This document shows positions 1 through 12,579 of a DNA stretch of 58,413 nucleotides, in pieces (within the stretch, counting starts at the first letter, position 1; every line of letters begins with the position of its first letter). A model generated the notes under the pieces. That model was not told the DNA's origin, searched no databases, and saw nothing but the letters and a program-made list of their open reading frames with translations. This DNA is from Tieghemiomyces parasiticus (lineage: Eukaryota; Kickxellomycota; Dimargaritomycetes; Dimargaritales; Dimargaritaceae), in contig JANBPT010000192.1 of assembly GCA_027575765.1 (NCBI GenBank), positions 1-58,413 on the forward strand. Reading direction: 5' to 3'. A program made the position numbers and the translations under genes.

Positions 1-1755
1 TCCCTGTTCGTGTGGTTGGACGTGGCAGCTATGAAGCACTACAGTGTCGAGACTGTCCTATTTTGTCTCTATCCGTAACGAATCCGAGGGACTGGGTCGG
101 ATGCGTACTATAGAGGGAGAGGGGGGGTCGGCAAGCCATGAGGCGTGTGGACGGGGAAGCAAGGGAGGCCAGGAGGGCGTCGACGGGATGTGAGAACGAC
201 ACCCCGATGTTCGGTATGCAGGTCACCCTGGTCGACAAGCGTCATGCCGCCCATATGTCTACTGGATGGGGTTGGGCTTCACTAGTCCTTCCAGCGGCTA
301 GATGGTTAACGATCATGGCTGCTGGGGAAGGAGTGGAAGCGGTCCTCCCCCCTCGCAGGGGCAGTCGTGGGCACCTCGCGAAGGATATCTCATTTATTCC
401 CTAGTCTCGCCCGCCCCTTACCACCTTCCAGGTGATGGTGCATCACCTACGGCTAGGTGGTCGCGTAGGCCATTATTTTGGTATGGGCAATCCGGACTCC
501 GGCTGGATTACGCTATCATTTATCCCCCCCCCACACAGTGACCCCTTACCTGACCTTGGGTTCGGCTACCGCACTGCGCCGCACCGCAGATTTTTTTTCT
601 TTTTACAGGGCCTGTCCTCCAATTTCGCTGTAGTCCACGTCTGGCCTCCCTACCAGCTTCCAACAAGCGGGTGAGAGTAGTTGCTTTATGTCTACGGGTA
701 TCGTTTTCGGCCGCCGCGTGCCGAAATTGGGGACATTTCATTACCGTGACCGCCTTCTAGTACGGCAAAACGACCCGTCAACTTGCGATTACTGGGGACA
801 TTTTGTCGGCTCAGCGCGGAGACGTCTGAGCCCTGCGGCGGCGGGTCGTCCCCTTTCACGTCGTCTCCCTCTTTTGCGACGTACGCCTCCCAACCTGTGC
901 CCTCCCCCCTCTATTACCTCCCCTCGTGAGGCTCGCCTCCGCCCCCCTACTTCTCCTTGGGTATTTTCCTTTGTTTTTGCAGCACCACACTCATCCTGGC
1001 TCTCCCTCTCTGCGTTGGTATGTCCCCCACCTTCCCCTGCCCACGTTTGGCGTTACTGTCTTTGCCCTCATTGGTTTTGAACCTAGGGTATCACCTACCG
1101 ACCCGTTCACTCAGATTGTGGCGCGGAGAGAACCGAACGCACCTCCTGTCCCGCTCGAAAAAATTCAGCGCCTACCTTCGCCGTTTCCTCCCCCCACCTC
1201 TAGCCCCGTTCACTCGGCACTGATCCCAATCTAAGCCGCTTCTGTACTTTGTATAAATAGTGCCATACCTTCGCGTTTTTCATTTTCTATTCGCTCCCAT
1301 GCCGGTTACCAATTGCGTCCCTTACTTATTACCACGGTGCTCAGCCTATCTACTACATTTAGCCTCAGCTAGCCTCCTTCCTCATCAGGACTATCCTGTT
1401 ATCGCAGAAGCAATCAGAATCATTAGTCGCACTATTACCTCACGCTCTGGCAATCATCCATTGCACCCTATCGTTATCACTATTGGGCCTAGCGCGTCCC
1501 CTTGCGCCACAAAATTGTGACTTTGCCTCGTTTTGGTGCTGCCCAGCAGGTTGGCCATCTATTACCATTTCAATAAGGGTTTAGCCGTCCGAGCCGAAAC
1601 CGCCGCTCCCGCCCAGCTACGTCGTTCGCACATACATTCCCCTTAATAGCCCGTCCTTCCCCCCACTCTTCCCTGCGTTGCGGTCACACCCCTCCTTTCA
1701 TCCGATCCCCTTCATTTACTCCTAGGCTCTACCCTTCCACACTATTACCAGAGCC
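1..1755. other. Upstream region of the HMG-box gene, no gene seen
   Basis: No open frame here resembles a protein. The left part is mixed sequence with a C9 run at 524-532. From about 860 to 1755 the plus strand is strongly C+T rich, as in the leaders of other plus-strand genes in this window. The short open frames read like by-products of this composition (runs of Pro, Ser, Leu and Arg). It most likely holds the promoter and 5' untranslated region of the gene starting at 1756. Confidence 0.6.
1252..1259 (+). promoter_or_regulatory. TATA box candidate for the HMG-box gene
   Basis: TATAAATA matches the TATA consensus exactly. It lies about 500 bp upstream of the ATG at 1756, inside the C+T-rich leader. 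This implies a long 5' untranslated region or a spliced leader. It rests on motif match and position only. Confidence 0.4.
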
Positions 1756-3526
1756 ATGAACGGCTTTCCGGACACCCGCGACGGTTTCGGTATGCTTGGT
1801 CTCCCCCACGCCGAGGGTTACTCCGGCATGGTGATGGCCAGTGTATCCAACGGATCCTCGTCCACGGCCTCCCCCACGTCACAGGTCTCGTTTTCGCTCA
1901 CGGATCCGCACACACCCAACAAAAACGAGGAAAAGTCCAAGCGAAAGTACAAGCGATTCCGCAACTCCTTTATCTACTTTGTCAACGACAGGCGCAAGAG
2001 GCGGACGACAGCCGAGCTCGCCATCGGCCACCGGGGTTTCATCAGCCGCATGGGCGAGGAGTGGAAACACCTCAGTGAAGATGAACGTAAACCCTTCATC
2101 GAGCTTGCCGAAGAGGATCGCAAGAGATATGAGGAGGATGTCAAGAAGTTCGGTAAGATTCCTGCTCAGCCGCCCAAGGACCCCTCGAATAGTCAGCCGT
2201 CGCACCCGTCCTCCCAGGCGCAGCGGCACGGCCACCACCTGCACCACCCGCATCACCTCCACCCGCACGCGCGCCACCATCCGTCATCCCACCTGGCACA
2301 CCAACACCACTCGTCACCGGAAACCGGTGGGGACGGCGTCGATTACGTGCTGGACCCTAACCTGACTCCGCACATGGCCTCGTTCGCCATGTACGGCGGC
2401 ATGGCGTCGGTCAACCCCATGTCCGGGTATCCTCTCCCAAACCCATACATGAAGATGGTATCTGCCAACGGCCTCTCGGTCATGGGGGGCATGTCCCGGC
2501 CTCCATTTCCGACCGCCCACCCAGGCTACCCGCAGGACCCTAGTCAATACCACCACTACCGGTCCACCGTCACCAACGGGATCCCTGTCTGGCCCTATGG
2601 TGCCGCCAGCGGCTCTCCTGCCTTCGATCTCAATAATGATCCCCAGCGGACAACCGTGTACGCCCAGCAGGCAGCAGTCTCGGCCGGAATTACCCAGGGC
2701 ACCGCCCTGGAGCCTGCCAAGCTCGAGCCTAGCACCTACCGGGCGCAAGCGCCCGCCGGGTTGAACGTCCAGCCCCCCGTGTATTCTCACTACCCCGTGC
2801 AGCAGGTAAGCAAACACATCGGTACAAGCTGGCCTCATTTACCCTCGTCTGTTCCGTTCAATATCAACTATGATGCCCCCTCCGCCCTCCACATGCAAGG
2901 TGGCCCTACTATCCACGACAACGCACCACGCCCCCTACGTTCACAAACGTGAGTCCGCTAATATCGTTGAACCCAATTTGCCCATGTCTATCTCTTTAAT
3001 TACTGCACAGACAGCCCCGGGCTATCCGACCACCGGCTACGATAGTAAGCTGACAAATGACGAATTAGGCGGCCTTGATACCAAGAACACAGGACTCTAC
3101 GGCCCCTCTCCCACAGCCACCGCCGTCTCGGATGACAACAACGGCTTCGGCCGATCTTATGGCATGTACGGGGCTGCCGTGAGCTCCTCCTCAAGCACTC
3201 CCTCAAATAGCCTCTACCCCACCTACCACCAAGGTACCGGCTACATGACCAACCCGACTACGGCTGGCCACAGTGTCTCCTCTTCTTTCAACCGCCACGA
3301 CAGTGACTCATCCAGTGACCAGCACCCGGTCTATATGACCAACAACGACGCCTTGACCGCCACAGGCCCCGGCAACGGCCAAGCGCTTCCCGCTCTGGCG
3401 TGGACAGACGGCTCTCAAGCCAGTTTTCACTTAGCCAATTCTGCACGGACCCCTAATAACGGCGAGATTGAACAATTGGACGTCTTCCTGCACAACGGGA
3501 ATGGTAGCAACCTCTCAACCATTTAA
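1756..3526 (+). CDS. HMG-box DNA-binding regulator
   Basis: Predicted nuclear transcriptional regulator of 521 aa from two exons, 1756-2805 and 3011-3526. The 205-nt intron is phase 0 (donor GTAAGC, acceptor GCACAG), and a CTAAT branch-like motif lies before the acceptor. One HMG box spans about residues 62-132. It has the RNSFIYFVND helix-1 motif, the central GEEWKHLSEDER segment and a basic C-terminal helix ending KKFGKIP. A His-rich stretch covers about residues 150-185, and the rest is rich in Pro, Ser, Tyr and Asn, as in activation or interaction regions. The start is the first ATG, just after a C+T-rich leader. The frame stays open past the donor to 2952, so intron retention would give a 398-aa form with a different end. 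HMG proteins of fungi include mating-type, Ste11/Rfg1-like and NHP6-like groups. I cannot place this one, and no sex-locus neighbour (triose-phosphate transporter, RNA helicase) is present. Confidence 0.85.
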
Positions 3527-4512
3527 TTAACCCACCTCCTTCATCTTTGCCAACAGTAACCTTGCACCGGAATTTACTCCGTTCCACTCTCAGTACCACC
3601 CCGCCCCCGTGTTATACCTTCTCTGTTTTCGTTTTCACTGCGACCTCCGGACTAATAATGCGCCCCATCTTGCCGATTGACTACGCTCAACCGGCCTCGT
3701 CTTCGTGCACTTTTTCTGAACTGCACCGATCAAATGTCGATGCTACGTCTCGCGACCACCCCACATCTCTATGCCCACTCTTCATATTATATATGTTTAT
3801 CTTCGGGCTGTTGGCCATCTTCCCCTGCGCAATTTCAATCCACGATTCCTTAAAACCCTTACGCTCTCTGTAATTTTTGTTCCCCATTCGTGTCCCGCCC
3901 AGCCCACCTCCTGACACACCCACGCCCGCTCTACTTTCAATTGTTATTATTGTTCTGAATTTACCATTTCGCACTGTCTATAACGTCGCCATCTCCACCC
4001 CTCCTATATGCCCTTCCGTTCCCCGACTCGCCACTACTGGCTACCGTTGTGTACTCCATCCTTACTGGCGTCGTCACAGTGGCCTTCATTGAGGCCGTCT
4101 CTTGGGGCCAGCCCTATTGTTCCACCTGCCGGGCACGGTGCCTCAGAAATGACGGTAGCTTTGCAGCGGAACTGATACTCCCTCCACTCCCCCCCCCGAA
4201 CTCGTCTAAGTCGCCACTGGCATAAACTATATCCCCCCACCATCGCTGTGGCTGCATATTTCTGTCGAGGCCCCCCAGTGGAATGACGTCCTACCGACCC
4301 GTCTTTTACGGATCCTATAGCGGTATAGTAAAGGCGAAATGGTTAGCCTCCTGTGTCAATTCGTTGTTGCTTATGTATTTTTTTATTAAATTATTGTAAC
4401 TGGAAGAGGCTGTCTCTAGGAGGACTCACTCTCAATTCAACCTACCATTAACCGGTTGGTTAATCGGGCCACATAGTATAGTGCATGAGAAGCTGACTAT
4501 ATTTATTTCTTC
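3527..4512. other. Intergenic region between convergent genes, no gene seen
   Basis: This lies between the HMG-box gene (+) and the parvulin gene (-), which converge. Sequence after 3526 remains C+T rich on the plus strand. An AT-rich patch with TTTTTTATTAAATTATT near 4378-4395 is a plausible 3'-end region. The short open frames lack family signatures. On the minus strand an AATAAA lies within ten bases of the parvulin stop (about 4502-4507). Confidence 0.5.
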
Positions 4513-5296
4513 TCATTTGCGGCCCTCCACCATGATAATGTGGTAGCCGTGTACGGTCTTGACCGGGGGATCAGTCAGAATGGGGGCGTCACATGTACTC
4601 GGGGTTAGCGCGAAGGCCGCATCCTGGAAGGGTCCCACCATTGTTCCGCGGTTCATCCAGCCCAGGCTGCCGCCGGCCTTGGCCTTGTCCTCGGAGTACT
4701 GCTCAGCGACCTTGTCAAAACGCATACCGTTCTCCTTGATTTTCTTCATGGCTTCTATCACTTTGGAGTGTTTTTCGCACAGGATATGGCGAACCTGTAC
4801 GATAGGGAAATAAGGTAAAATTAGTACCAATAAAATGGCGTCAATTAATCCGCAGTACACCAGGGGAAGTATATAGTAAAGGGAGCAGCTATATGGTCTC
4901 GGGGGGCGCGGATTAGGCAGTGGATCAATGTAAAGGTAGTTCAGAGACGGGGCTAAGCGGCGCTTAATCATACATACCTTGACAGATGTGGCAGGCTTCA
5001 GCTTACTGGCCTTTCCGGAGGACGCTAGCGTGACAGGATGTGGCGTGACGTGGGCGGAGATAGCGGCAGCAATGAGTTGTGGGCTGCCGTATCATGGACG
5101 GAAGTTGAGTTACCGAGAGCGTAAAAACCTGGTATACCTGCTATGCCACTTCGGTAGTTTCGGCTTTTACCAGGAAAGAACTGGAGCCGCTACGCCCACC
5201 GGCCTAGCGTGAACTGTGGTTGTCGCAATCGCTTCGGGCATTATGGTGCTTCTTACCTTCCTTAGCACCACCTTTGGAGGGCTTAGACTTGCCCAT
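4513..5296 (-). CDS. Parvulin-type peptidyl-prolyl cis-trans isomerase (Par14/PIN4 family)
   Basis: Small rotamase of 122 aa that isomerises peptidyl-proline bonds. Family members act in ribosome biogenesis, the nucleus and mitochondria. Exons on the minus strand are 5296-5257, 5024-4978 and 4794-4513. The introns are 232 nt (phase 1, donor GTAAGA) and 183 nt (phase 0, donor GTATGT). The first two exons give a short Lys/Gly/Ser-rich basic tail starting [10 protein letters not shown], typical of Par14 and unlike the WW domain of Pin1. The third exon is the rotamase domain: [45 protein letters not shown] and the ending [11 protein letters not shown]. Length and end match the family well (human PIN4 about 131 aa). 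The gene is divergent from bL35m, with 521 bp between the two starts. Confidence 0.93.
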
Positions 5297-5817
5297 GGCG
5301 AATCGCGAAGCGAAGCTGGTCTGTTGTGGTAATACTAATGTATAGAAGGGGGTTGGGTGGCCGCTTAAGCTGAAGGGTGGCGAATGTGGCGGGTAAGAAA
5401 TAGCGCTCGCTCGAGGGTACGGATGGCTGCGTAGAATGAAGACGTGGCAACTCGGAGGTCTCACGGCTGTTTGCAGGTTTCTCAGCCAGCGAAGCTTGGA
5501 GGCCATCAGACGCACGCCAGGTCACGTGGAACGACCAGCCATGCCGGTTGTTGGGCACTCCTGTAGACGTTGTGGCTTCGGCCTACTATGGCTAGCTGAT
5601 CAGCCCAGCGGCTGATAGATTCGGGGCCTCGTCCCGCCGCCGCACTTGGAATTGTGCGCCGGATGGCCGCCCAATGGCAGAGATCCAATCGCACGAATTC
5701 AGTTGGCCTGGAGTCCTCGCTTGGACGAGGTCACAGATTGCGCCTCGCGACTGTAGTTGGAATCCCTGCGCTGTCAATAGAACCTTCCCTATCCCACTTA
5801 TTCAACCACCCTACACC
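5297..5817. promoter_or_regulatory. Shared bidirectional promoter region of Par14 and bL35m
   Basis: The 521 bp between the two divergent start codons must hold both promoters and leaders. The sequence is GC-balanced with no clear TATA box, as is common for housekeeping pairs. No other gene is supported inside it. Confidence 0.6.
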
Positions 5818-6413
5818 ATGTCCCTGCTAAAGCTCTTCCGCTGCCCTGCCAGCATGCGTAAGTGACTCTCCCACAGGCATCAGACACTTTACCAGGGAGC
5901 ACGGGTACCCATGGATCCGCTTCGGGATCAGCTGATTCACCTCGGCCGCACCTTCACCCTTCGCCTTGCTCACTTTACCACTATCTTGCCCGCACCACAC
6001 ACGTCTATCCCCTGACCACAGGTCCAGTGGCTGCCTTACCCCGCCTAGCCCTAGGATTAATTCCTGCGCGGACCTATCACGCCGAGGGCGGCACACGGCT
6101 AGTTCAGCGCAACCCGCTTCTCCAGTCGGCCTTTACCCGCCCACTGACAGCTACCCAGATATCAGGATTCAATATTTTATCACAGGGCGGTGCTTGGACG
6201 AGCATCCGCACCAAGTACAAGATGAAGACCCACTCAGGGACTAAGAAGCGCTTCCGTCTCAATGCTAAGGGCCAATTCCGGGCCACTCATGCCGCCCGGG
6301 CTCATTTCAACCGGAAAGTCCGTAGTATTCGCGCCCGCGCTACGCGTAAACCGCTTGTGCTCGCCAAGGCCTACCACAACCACATGAAGAAGCTCATGCC
6401 GTATGCTAGCTAG
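5818..6413 (+). CDS. Mitochondrial large-subunit ribosomal protein bL35m
   Basis: Nuclear-encoded component of the mitochondrial ribosome large subunit, 143 aa. Exon 1 is 5818-5857 and exon 2 is 6022-6413. The 164-nt intron is phase 1 (donor GTAAGT, acceptor CCACAG), and the Arg codon at the junction is split. The N-terminus (MSLLKLFRCPASMR, then a Leu/Arg/Ala-rich stretch to about residue 32) has the basic amphipathic look of a mitochondrial targeting presequence. The L35 core near residues 84-143 starts KYKMKTHSGTKKRFR and continues with the basic AKGQFRATHAARAHFNRK segment. The ATG at 5818 is chosen because it yields the presequence and joins in phase. An AATAAA lies at 6456-6461, about 43 nt past the stop. 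It shares a divergent promoter with the parvulin gene. Confidence 0.92.
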
Positions 6414-7863
6414 CGCTGTCGTTTTGGCCGCCCTACACAACAATGATGATGGTGGAATAAATTGGGTCAATCATTACCTATAGTGTAATAGCCGCCCGTC
6501 TGAATGCATTGCCCCGTGCCGTGCTGATTGATGGGGGGGACGGGCAGCAGTTGGGCGAAATCTGCCCAATACAAGATGTAGCTGCGAGTGGTCAGACCTG
6601 ATGGCGTTGCAGCGGTTGTATGGAGATACCTGGTGCTAATAGGGGTCGAGTACTACCAGTAAGCTACTACATCCTGTCCATGGCCTTATCCTAAATGGTA
6701 CCATGGTTTGCATTATTCGAGTCCTCAATTTTCACTGGGCAGGATATCGTAGCATACTTCTTTGTAACTACGGACTTAACTGACAACCGTAGTCCATCTC
6801 GCGGGCATCATTTATGGAACTGAACCCATTGGAATGCGGCGTCATTGTTGTACAAAATTACTCGGCCTTGTCGCTACATTTTATTATGTCTAGCCCTTGG
6901 CCTCCACATACTGGCATGCCTTCACATTGGATCGAAAATGGCCATTTCCCAACTGGATAAATCACCGTCATTCCCCTCGCCTTTACGATCCGAAGCAAAG
7001 GAAGTCGATAGTAACCAATGGCCACGGTACTGCGTCTCAGGCTGTCTACTTGACAAGGAGCGAGTCAACCCTACGTAATAGAGTAAAGCCATGCCACCAG
7101 TCCCGCACGGTAAAGACGGCAAAGGTCGGTGACCTGATGCAAGGTGGCGATCTTAACGGCTATTCTAACGAGAAGGCGGCTTCTACCGGTAATCGATAAC
7201 TACTTATTTTCGGCCCGACCGTCTACTGCCTGAGTCACAACGTTGGAAATTCGTAGACCTTCGGATGAGCTATCCCATCTTCGTGGTGCCCCCATCACAG
7301 GATGTGACCGTCAAACGTCAGAAGGTTCATATGAGAGACAATATTGTGGTAGGCGTAAACTTACTAAATAAAGAAACTAGGCGTTTAGCTTTAACTGTGG
7401 GTGTGGATTGTAGATTGGATGATAACTGTCGTTTTATTGCATAGCAGCCGTTGGAGCTATTTTACTTGAATAACAATGGTGGGCATCATTCCCCGTAACT
7501 ATTTAGCCTGGACTAGGGGATCCAAGACGACAGGCTGAGGCGGGACCAGGCATCGGCAGGAATGCCTGGCAGATATAACCCACTTCTAGCTGTACAGTCC
7601 TAAATATGTTATCGCCTCGACCTATGCAGAGTCAACATTCGATACATTAATATATGAGCATTTATGGATGTAGAATGGAACTGGTAAAGGAAAAATCCAA
7701 ATTAAATGGGGTGGACAAATGTATAAAGCATGCATGGTGGTTAAAAGATTTACATGTGGTAGAGATGGATACCGTATTATGTAATTAATGGAAAGTGAAA
7801 CCGCGGTGTTTTAGGTGGGCGAGGCCGAATAGCCTGGCCGTAGGGTAACCCGTCCACTATTAC
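6414..7863. other. Intergenic region between convergent genes, no gene seen
   Basis: This separates bL35m (+) from the first MFS gene (-). It contains the bL35m polyadenylation signal and otherwise AT-richer sequence with only short open frames. I see no repeat or RNA gene. Confidence 0.5.
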
Positions 7864-9877
7864 TCATGCCATTTCCTTGTCCGCCGCGATTACCTCGTCT
7901 ACCGGGGCGTTGGAAACCACCTCTCCATCGACTTCCTCTCCTAGCGGGATGGTCGACCTTCGCCGGCGGTTATGGATTTTGACCAACTCCACACCGAGTA
8001 AAACAACAAAGACGGCCAAACTGATGCCCATGATACACAGCATGGTGTTCAAAAACCCGATTCGCTCATACATGGGACCCGTCATGACGGGACCGATGAA
8101 CATGCCGATGGAGAAGGCAATATTGAACAGGGCGTACATGACACCGAACGAGTTGCTGCCCTTCTCGTGCATAAAGTAGAGAAGTTCAGGGTTGACGGGT
8201 GAGAGGGCGATAGACAGCACGGCACCGGTGAGGGAAAGGGTAAATATGGTTACCCCAAGGATTTTGGGAAGGGTAATAAGGGGGCAGAGGGCGCTGGTGA
8301 GGACAAGACCAGCGCAGCATATGATGATCCGGTTGGGCTGGTACCGGTCGATAAGCCAACCAACCAACGGTGACATGAACGCATTGGGCAATACGATGGC
8401 CATGAAGACTAGGCCGATGATGCCCGGGCTGAGATCAAACTCGCTGGCGAGATAAAGGGGGAGGATAGGATCTAGGCCTGACATGATGAGGGCGATATCG
8501 AAGGAGACGATGCAGACAGCCACCACCCGCCAGCTCTTAAGCATCTCCCATATGGTCAGCTCAACGCCACCAGATCTACGGCTCGCCTTGGCCTGAACTT
8601 CGATGTCCGGGTCAAGCACGTCGGTCGTTGTCGCAGTAGTGGATTGGGCCTCGCCATCTAGGGTCATGCGACCTTCAACGGACGTCTCAGATTTTAGCTC
8701 GCCGTCTGGGGTCAATTGGCTTTCGACGGCAAGGTCCACTGGATCATCTTGGGCGTAAATCTCCTTCCAGTAGTAAGTCTCGCCGACCACAAGCCGGGCC
8801 ACCAGGTCCACAAAGGCCAGGCAGGCGCCGAAAATGAACGGAGTATGTTGGTTGCCGGCCTCATAAAGAAGACCACCGATGGTGGGGCCCATGAGGTGAC
8901 CCAGGGTGTTGCAGCCCATCACCGTACCCATGACCACCCCAGCCTTCTCGGGCGGGTACACATCGGCCACCATGCTGAACCCGACTGACCACGAGGCGCC
9001 ACTAGCCGCGCCCTGGACAATCCGCGCAAGAATCAGCTGCCAGTAAGCCTTGCCGATACCGAACAGTAAGGTAGAAACCAGGAGGGCGACCAGACCGACA
9101 CACATGGGGATTTGGCGGTTGCAGTACTTGTCGCTCAATCTACCCGAAATGGGGGCGCCGACAAGTAAGCCGACGGCTGTATGCGGGTAGACAAGGGGCA
9201 AATTCGTTTGATAAGTACATTAGTTTTCATTTGTGTGAAGTGCGCTAGATTATGACGTACTGGTCAAGTCGATTGCTACAGTCTTCATTTATAATTTCAT
9301 TGGGACTTACCGAAAGAACCGGATAGAATACCGTTCGCCGTACTAACGTTGTCAACCATGGTCTCGAGGAGTTTAGGTAGGACCGGAATCTGTAGTTTGA
9401 ACGGTTAATGGGGGGGCGAAGTGGGTCGTCGTGCCAAAGGATGACGGGTGTTGGGCTTCTGTTAGCAAAGATGATTCCCCAAACTAGTCTGGATATCTAT
9501 ATATATTCCTCACATGAGCTGCATATTGAGTATCAAAGGCGACGTGAGTAGAAACATACCGCAAGACCGAAAATTAGCATGTCACTGATAACACCCGGTT
9601 CGGGACGCAATAGCAGTGGGGAAGCGGTGTACACAAGGAAATTGGCGGGATAGGGAGCACAATCGGAGACCATTTTAATATTAGTACGCAGGGGAAAGTA
9701 TCGAGAAGCAACTGAATGATGGTGGTGATAGCGCCATCATCGCGAAGGCTACCTCTACATAGAGGGCGAGCAATTGAATCACACCTCGACTTACGTAAAG
9801 ACGGCAATACCAGCAACTGCCATCACGACCGATTGTTTGCCGCGGATGCGGTGGAGCCAAGCTGGGACGGCGAACAT
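7864..9877 (-). CDS. MFS transporter, DHA1/VMAT-like, copy 1
   Basis: Membrane carrier of 499 aa of the major facilitator superfamily, probably a proton-coupled antiporter of the drug/vesicular-amine type; the substrate is not readable from sequence. Minus-strand exons are 9877-9795, 9584-9560 (25 nt), 9389-9311 and 9176-7864. Introns are 210 nt (phase 2), 170 nt (phase 0) and 134 nt (phase 1). The microexon encodes the core of TM1 (DMLIFGLA), followed by IPVLPKLLE. The loop 2-3 motif GRLSDKYCNR lies at residues 74-84 and the motif-C-like GPTIGGLLYEAG follows TM5. The cytoplasmic loop between the two six-helix halves is short, acidic and Thr-rich. The start at 9877 aligns with the start of the second copy; an upstream ATG at 9973 would add 32 residues. 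The second copy at 19062-22100 has identical intron positions and phases. Confidence 0.9.
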
Positions 9878-12579
9878 GTTGACCAGGATGGTACGGGCAG
9901 GGTCGAATTTGATTGAGCGGGGGTCACTTCGGAGTGACGGTCCAGAATGAAGGTGATGCAAGCTGTTCGCCACCTAACTAGCCAACAACCCGAGTGAGTG
10001 TTGATATACAGTGTCGGTAGTAGGGAATTGTAACTGTATTCCCGGCTGCAAGGGCTTGAGAACAAATTGGCGAGGAAGATGTCTAAAGTTAGAGATAGTT
10101 GGCATTACAGGGTGGTGATAGTGGTGAATTGGGCCTACTATAGACATAGGCTATTCGGCAACGGGTCAGTGGTAAGTGCCGACAGTAGCCATCGGGAGTG
10201 GCAGTGGTTTATATATTGTGAATCCAGGGTACGTTCATACAGGTGAAAAGTGGTCAAAAATAGCTCTACCAGTAGGGGGGACATGTCCCTTAATCGCCTC
10301 GCCCGTAGAAAACCGCGGTATCTAGGCCGGTTGCCAATCAAAAACATTATAGAAGGGAAGACGTGAGAGAGGGAGATGGGGGTTCCGCTGTAGGGAATTT
10401 CCGGTGGTTAAGCAAAGGTTGTGCGAGGGAAATTTCAACCGATTCGCCGCGTCAGGGGCGAAAGTTATGTCAGCCTATCCTATTGGGCCAGGCGATCAAA
10501 TGAGTGCATGGTAAGACTAGCCGCCATTGGTGTTTAGAAGTGTTAAAGCGGGGCCGCGTCTGTCGGGCTGTCTAGTGTGTGGGCCCACCTCACGGCCTAG
10601 GTGTGTCGTTTTGTACAGTATTCTGGTTAGCGTTGCAGCCTTGGCAACTTTCCCAAAGTTAGGGATAGCAGTCAGGGTTTATGCCATGACCATCTCTGAC
10701 TTGCCAGTTAGCGGCAACGGTCAACCACGAATAAGGAGTAGATCGAGGTTAATTTACCGGAAGGTTCCTTCCCCTCCCATGTATAATCTCTAGCAACCAG
10801 ACGTGATGCTACAGGGCAGAGGGTGCGCTATGATACCTGTCTTCCTGCCAATGGTAGTTCCAAGCCGTCAAAGTTCACTGTTTGTGCCACCAAACCATTT
10901 GGATCCGCTCATTAGATGGTGGAAGCATACCCCCGCGGAGCCGCCCGAGGATATACCATCCTAAATCTGAAGTATCAGGCCACCAGTAGGTCGGTACACA
11001 AGGCTCGGAAGTATCATGGCTTATCCGTCACTCCTCTGCATCCCCCGCTAGCCTCCGGGGCGGTGAGCTGCCGTGCCGCCCGGGACGGATTGACCCTTGT
11101 GAGGACGGGGCCGCTTTTTCCTTATCGGGCCTCTGACCAATTATGACACGAAATACTGGTTCTCCGATACACCTGCCAATCACGGGAAAGGGATGCTTCG
11201 AGCGTGGCCGATGGCGGGGCCGAATTTACCCATTTTGGTAACGACTTTACAGCTTGGTTTCAATGGCCAGCAGTGTGGGTATGCGACAAATGGCCTAGCC
11301 CGCCAAACAGTTAGACTTGAGCATACCTAATTCTGAAGACCACCGCAGTTGGGCTCACCCAAGAAATGCAATAACGGGCCAGGCAAACTGTGAATGTGGT
11401 AAGCTGGCGACTTTCATAGCTTACTCCCCGCTGGTCCCATTTGGATCAATTAAACTATTCACCCTGGCCTAGATAATATGGTGGCTAACAGGGTCCCTGC
11501 TCCGCTGCGAAGCACGCCACATGTCCCGGCAGACATCTGCTGACCCGGACGTTCGGCATTCTGCATCAAGTAGCTCAGCGGGAAGGAAAAACCTAGTCAA
11601 ACCAGATTTGGCAGGCGGGAAGAGTACTGAACCGTAACACTGCAGTATAGTGAAATGTGAAGTGAATGACCAGCCGGGTATGAAAAGCCGAGAGGGAACT
11701 GAGCTTCTAATTACGGGAGCGGATCCAAGGGGTGGGGAGTTATAGCGGCTCTAGCGTGACCGCGTGGCCCTAGGTCACTGCGCCCGGCCGCTATGACTCT
11801 GCCTACCAAGTCGGTCGGGCCCCGTATCCAACCACTTCCCACAAGGTGTCCCGCTCAGAAGGGGCGGTAGCTCTCACAATGTGTAGGGTAGTGGCAGCTG
11901 ATGCCGGAGGTTGGTCTTTAATACGGCCTACTGGCAGCTGACCTGTTGGCCTGGGTGCGAGTCTCCACTGAGCCGCATGGGCCGGGTTTGAGGCGCCTGT
12001 CGTCATGCGCTATCCCCGATCCATCTTGTCTCCACTTCCCCTCCCCGCCCATTCAGCTTACTGTTTGGCCCTGTATATCAAACCGAGCCTGGACTGTTCG
12101 GCTTGGACCTGGGGGTTTGCAACTGGAGGCCCAGGGCTCAAGGTACAACTAAACAGCTGGGCTCTCAGGTAGTAGTTGGATGCACGCGCCTCTGGCCCAC
12201 AGACCTTGGGCCCCATGCCCGACATCCTCCTCCCGCTCGCAATACCATACCTCCAATAATGCGCTGGGGTCCATACCTACTTGATTCCCCTACCCCGCGA
12301 TTCCCACTGTTTTGTATGCCACCCGTGCAAGATAGCCTACCTCTCACCACTACTTGTAGCTCAGAACGCCCTATTCGTTGCCTAGCCACGTCCGGAGCCA
12401 ACGTCCTGCTATTCCGGATAGCTCCATCGTCAGCATCGCACCCATCCCTCGGCTTATTAACTACTTCAGCTCATTGCCACTCTAGCTCCCCATCCGCACC
12501 TTCCAAACCGTACACTGATCCTGCATAGCCTCCGCCTCACTATCCTGCCCCAACGCCCATACGGGGGGACACCAACACC
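9878..12579. other. Intergenic region upstream of MFS copy 1 and the MAPKKK locus, no gene seen
   Basis: Divergent intergenic region of 2.7 kb. The left end must hold the MFS copy 1 promoter. From about 12000 to 12579 the plus strand becomes C+T rich, the usual leader composition before plus-strand genes here. Open frames of up to about 140 codons in this part are Pro/Ser/Leu-rich composition effects without recognisable domains. Confidence 0.5.
10208..10215 (-). promoter_or_regulatory. TATA box candidate for MFS copy 1
   Basis: The minus strand reads TATATAAA, about 335 bp upstream of the start codon at 9877. MFS copy 2 has the same octamer at a similar distance (about 320 bp), which adds some support. 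Confidence 0.4.

Noticed and set aside
1756..3526. Interpretation of the HMG-box gene as a mating-type locus
   Set aside because: The box is not specifically sexM/sexP-like to my reading, and the usual neighbours (triose-phosphate transporter, RNA helicase) are absent.
12103..12528. Open frame of 141 codons upstream of the BRCT-like exons
   Set aside because: It is Pro/Ser/Leu-rich with no domain, lies in a pyrimidine-rich leader and would overlap the expected promoter.
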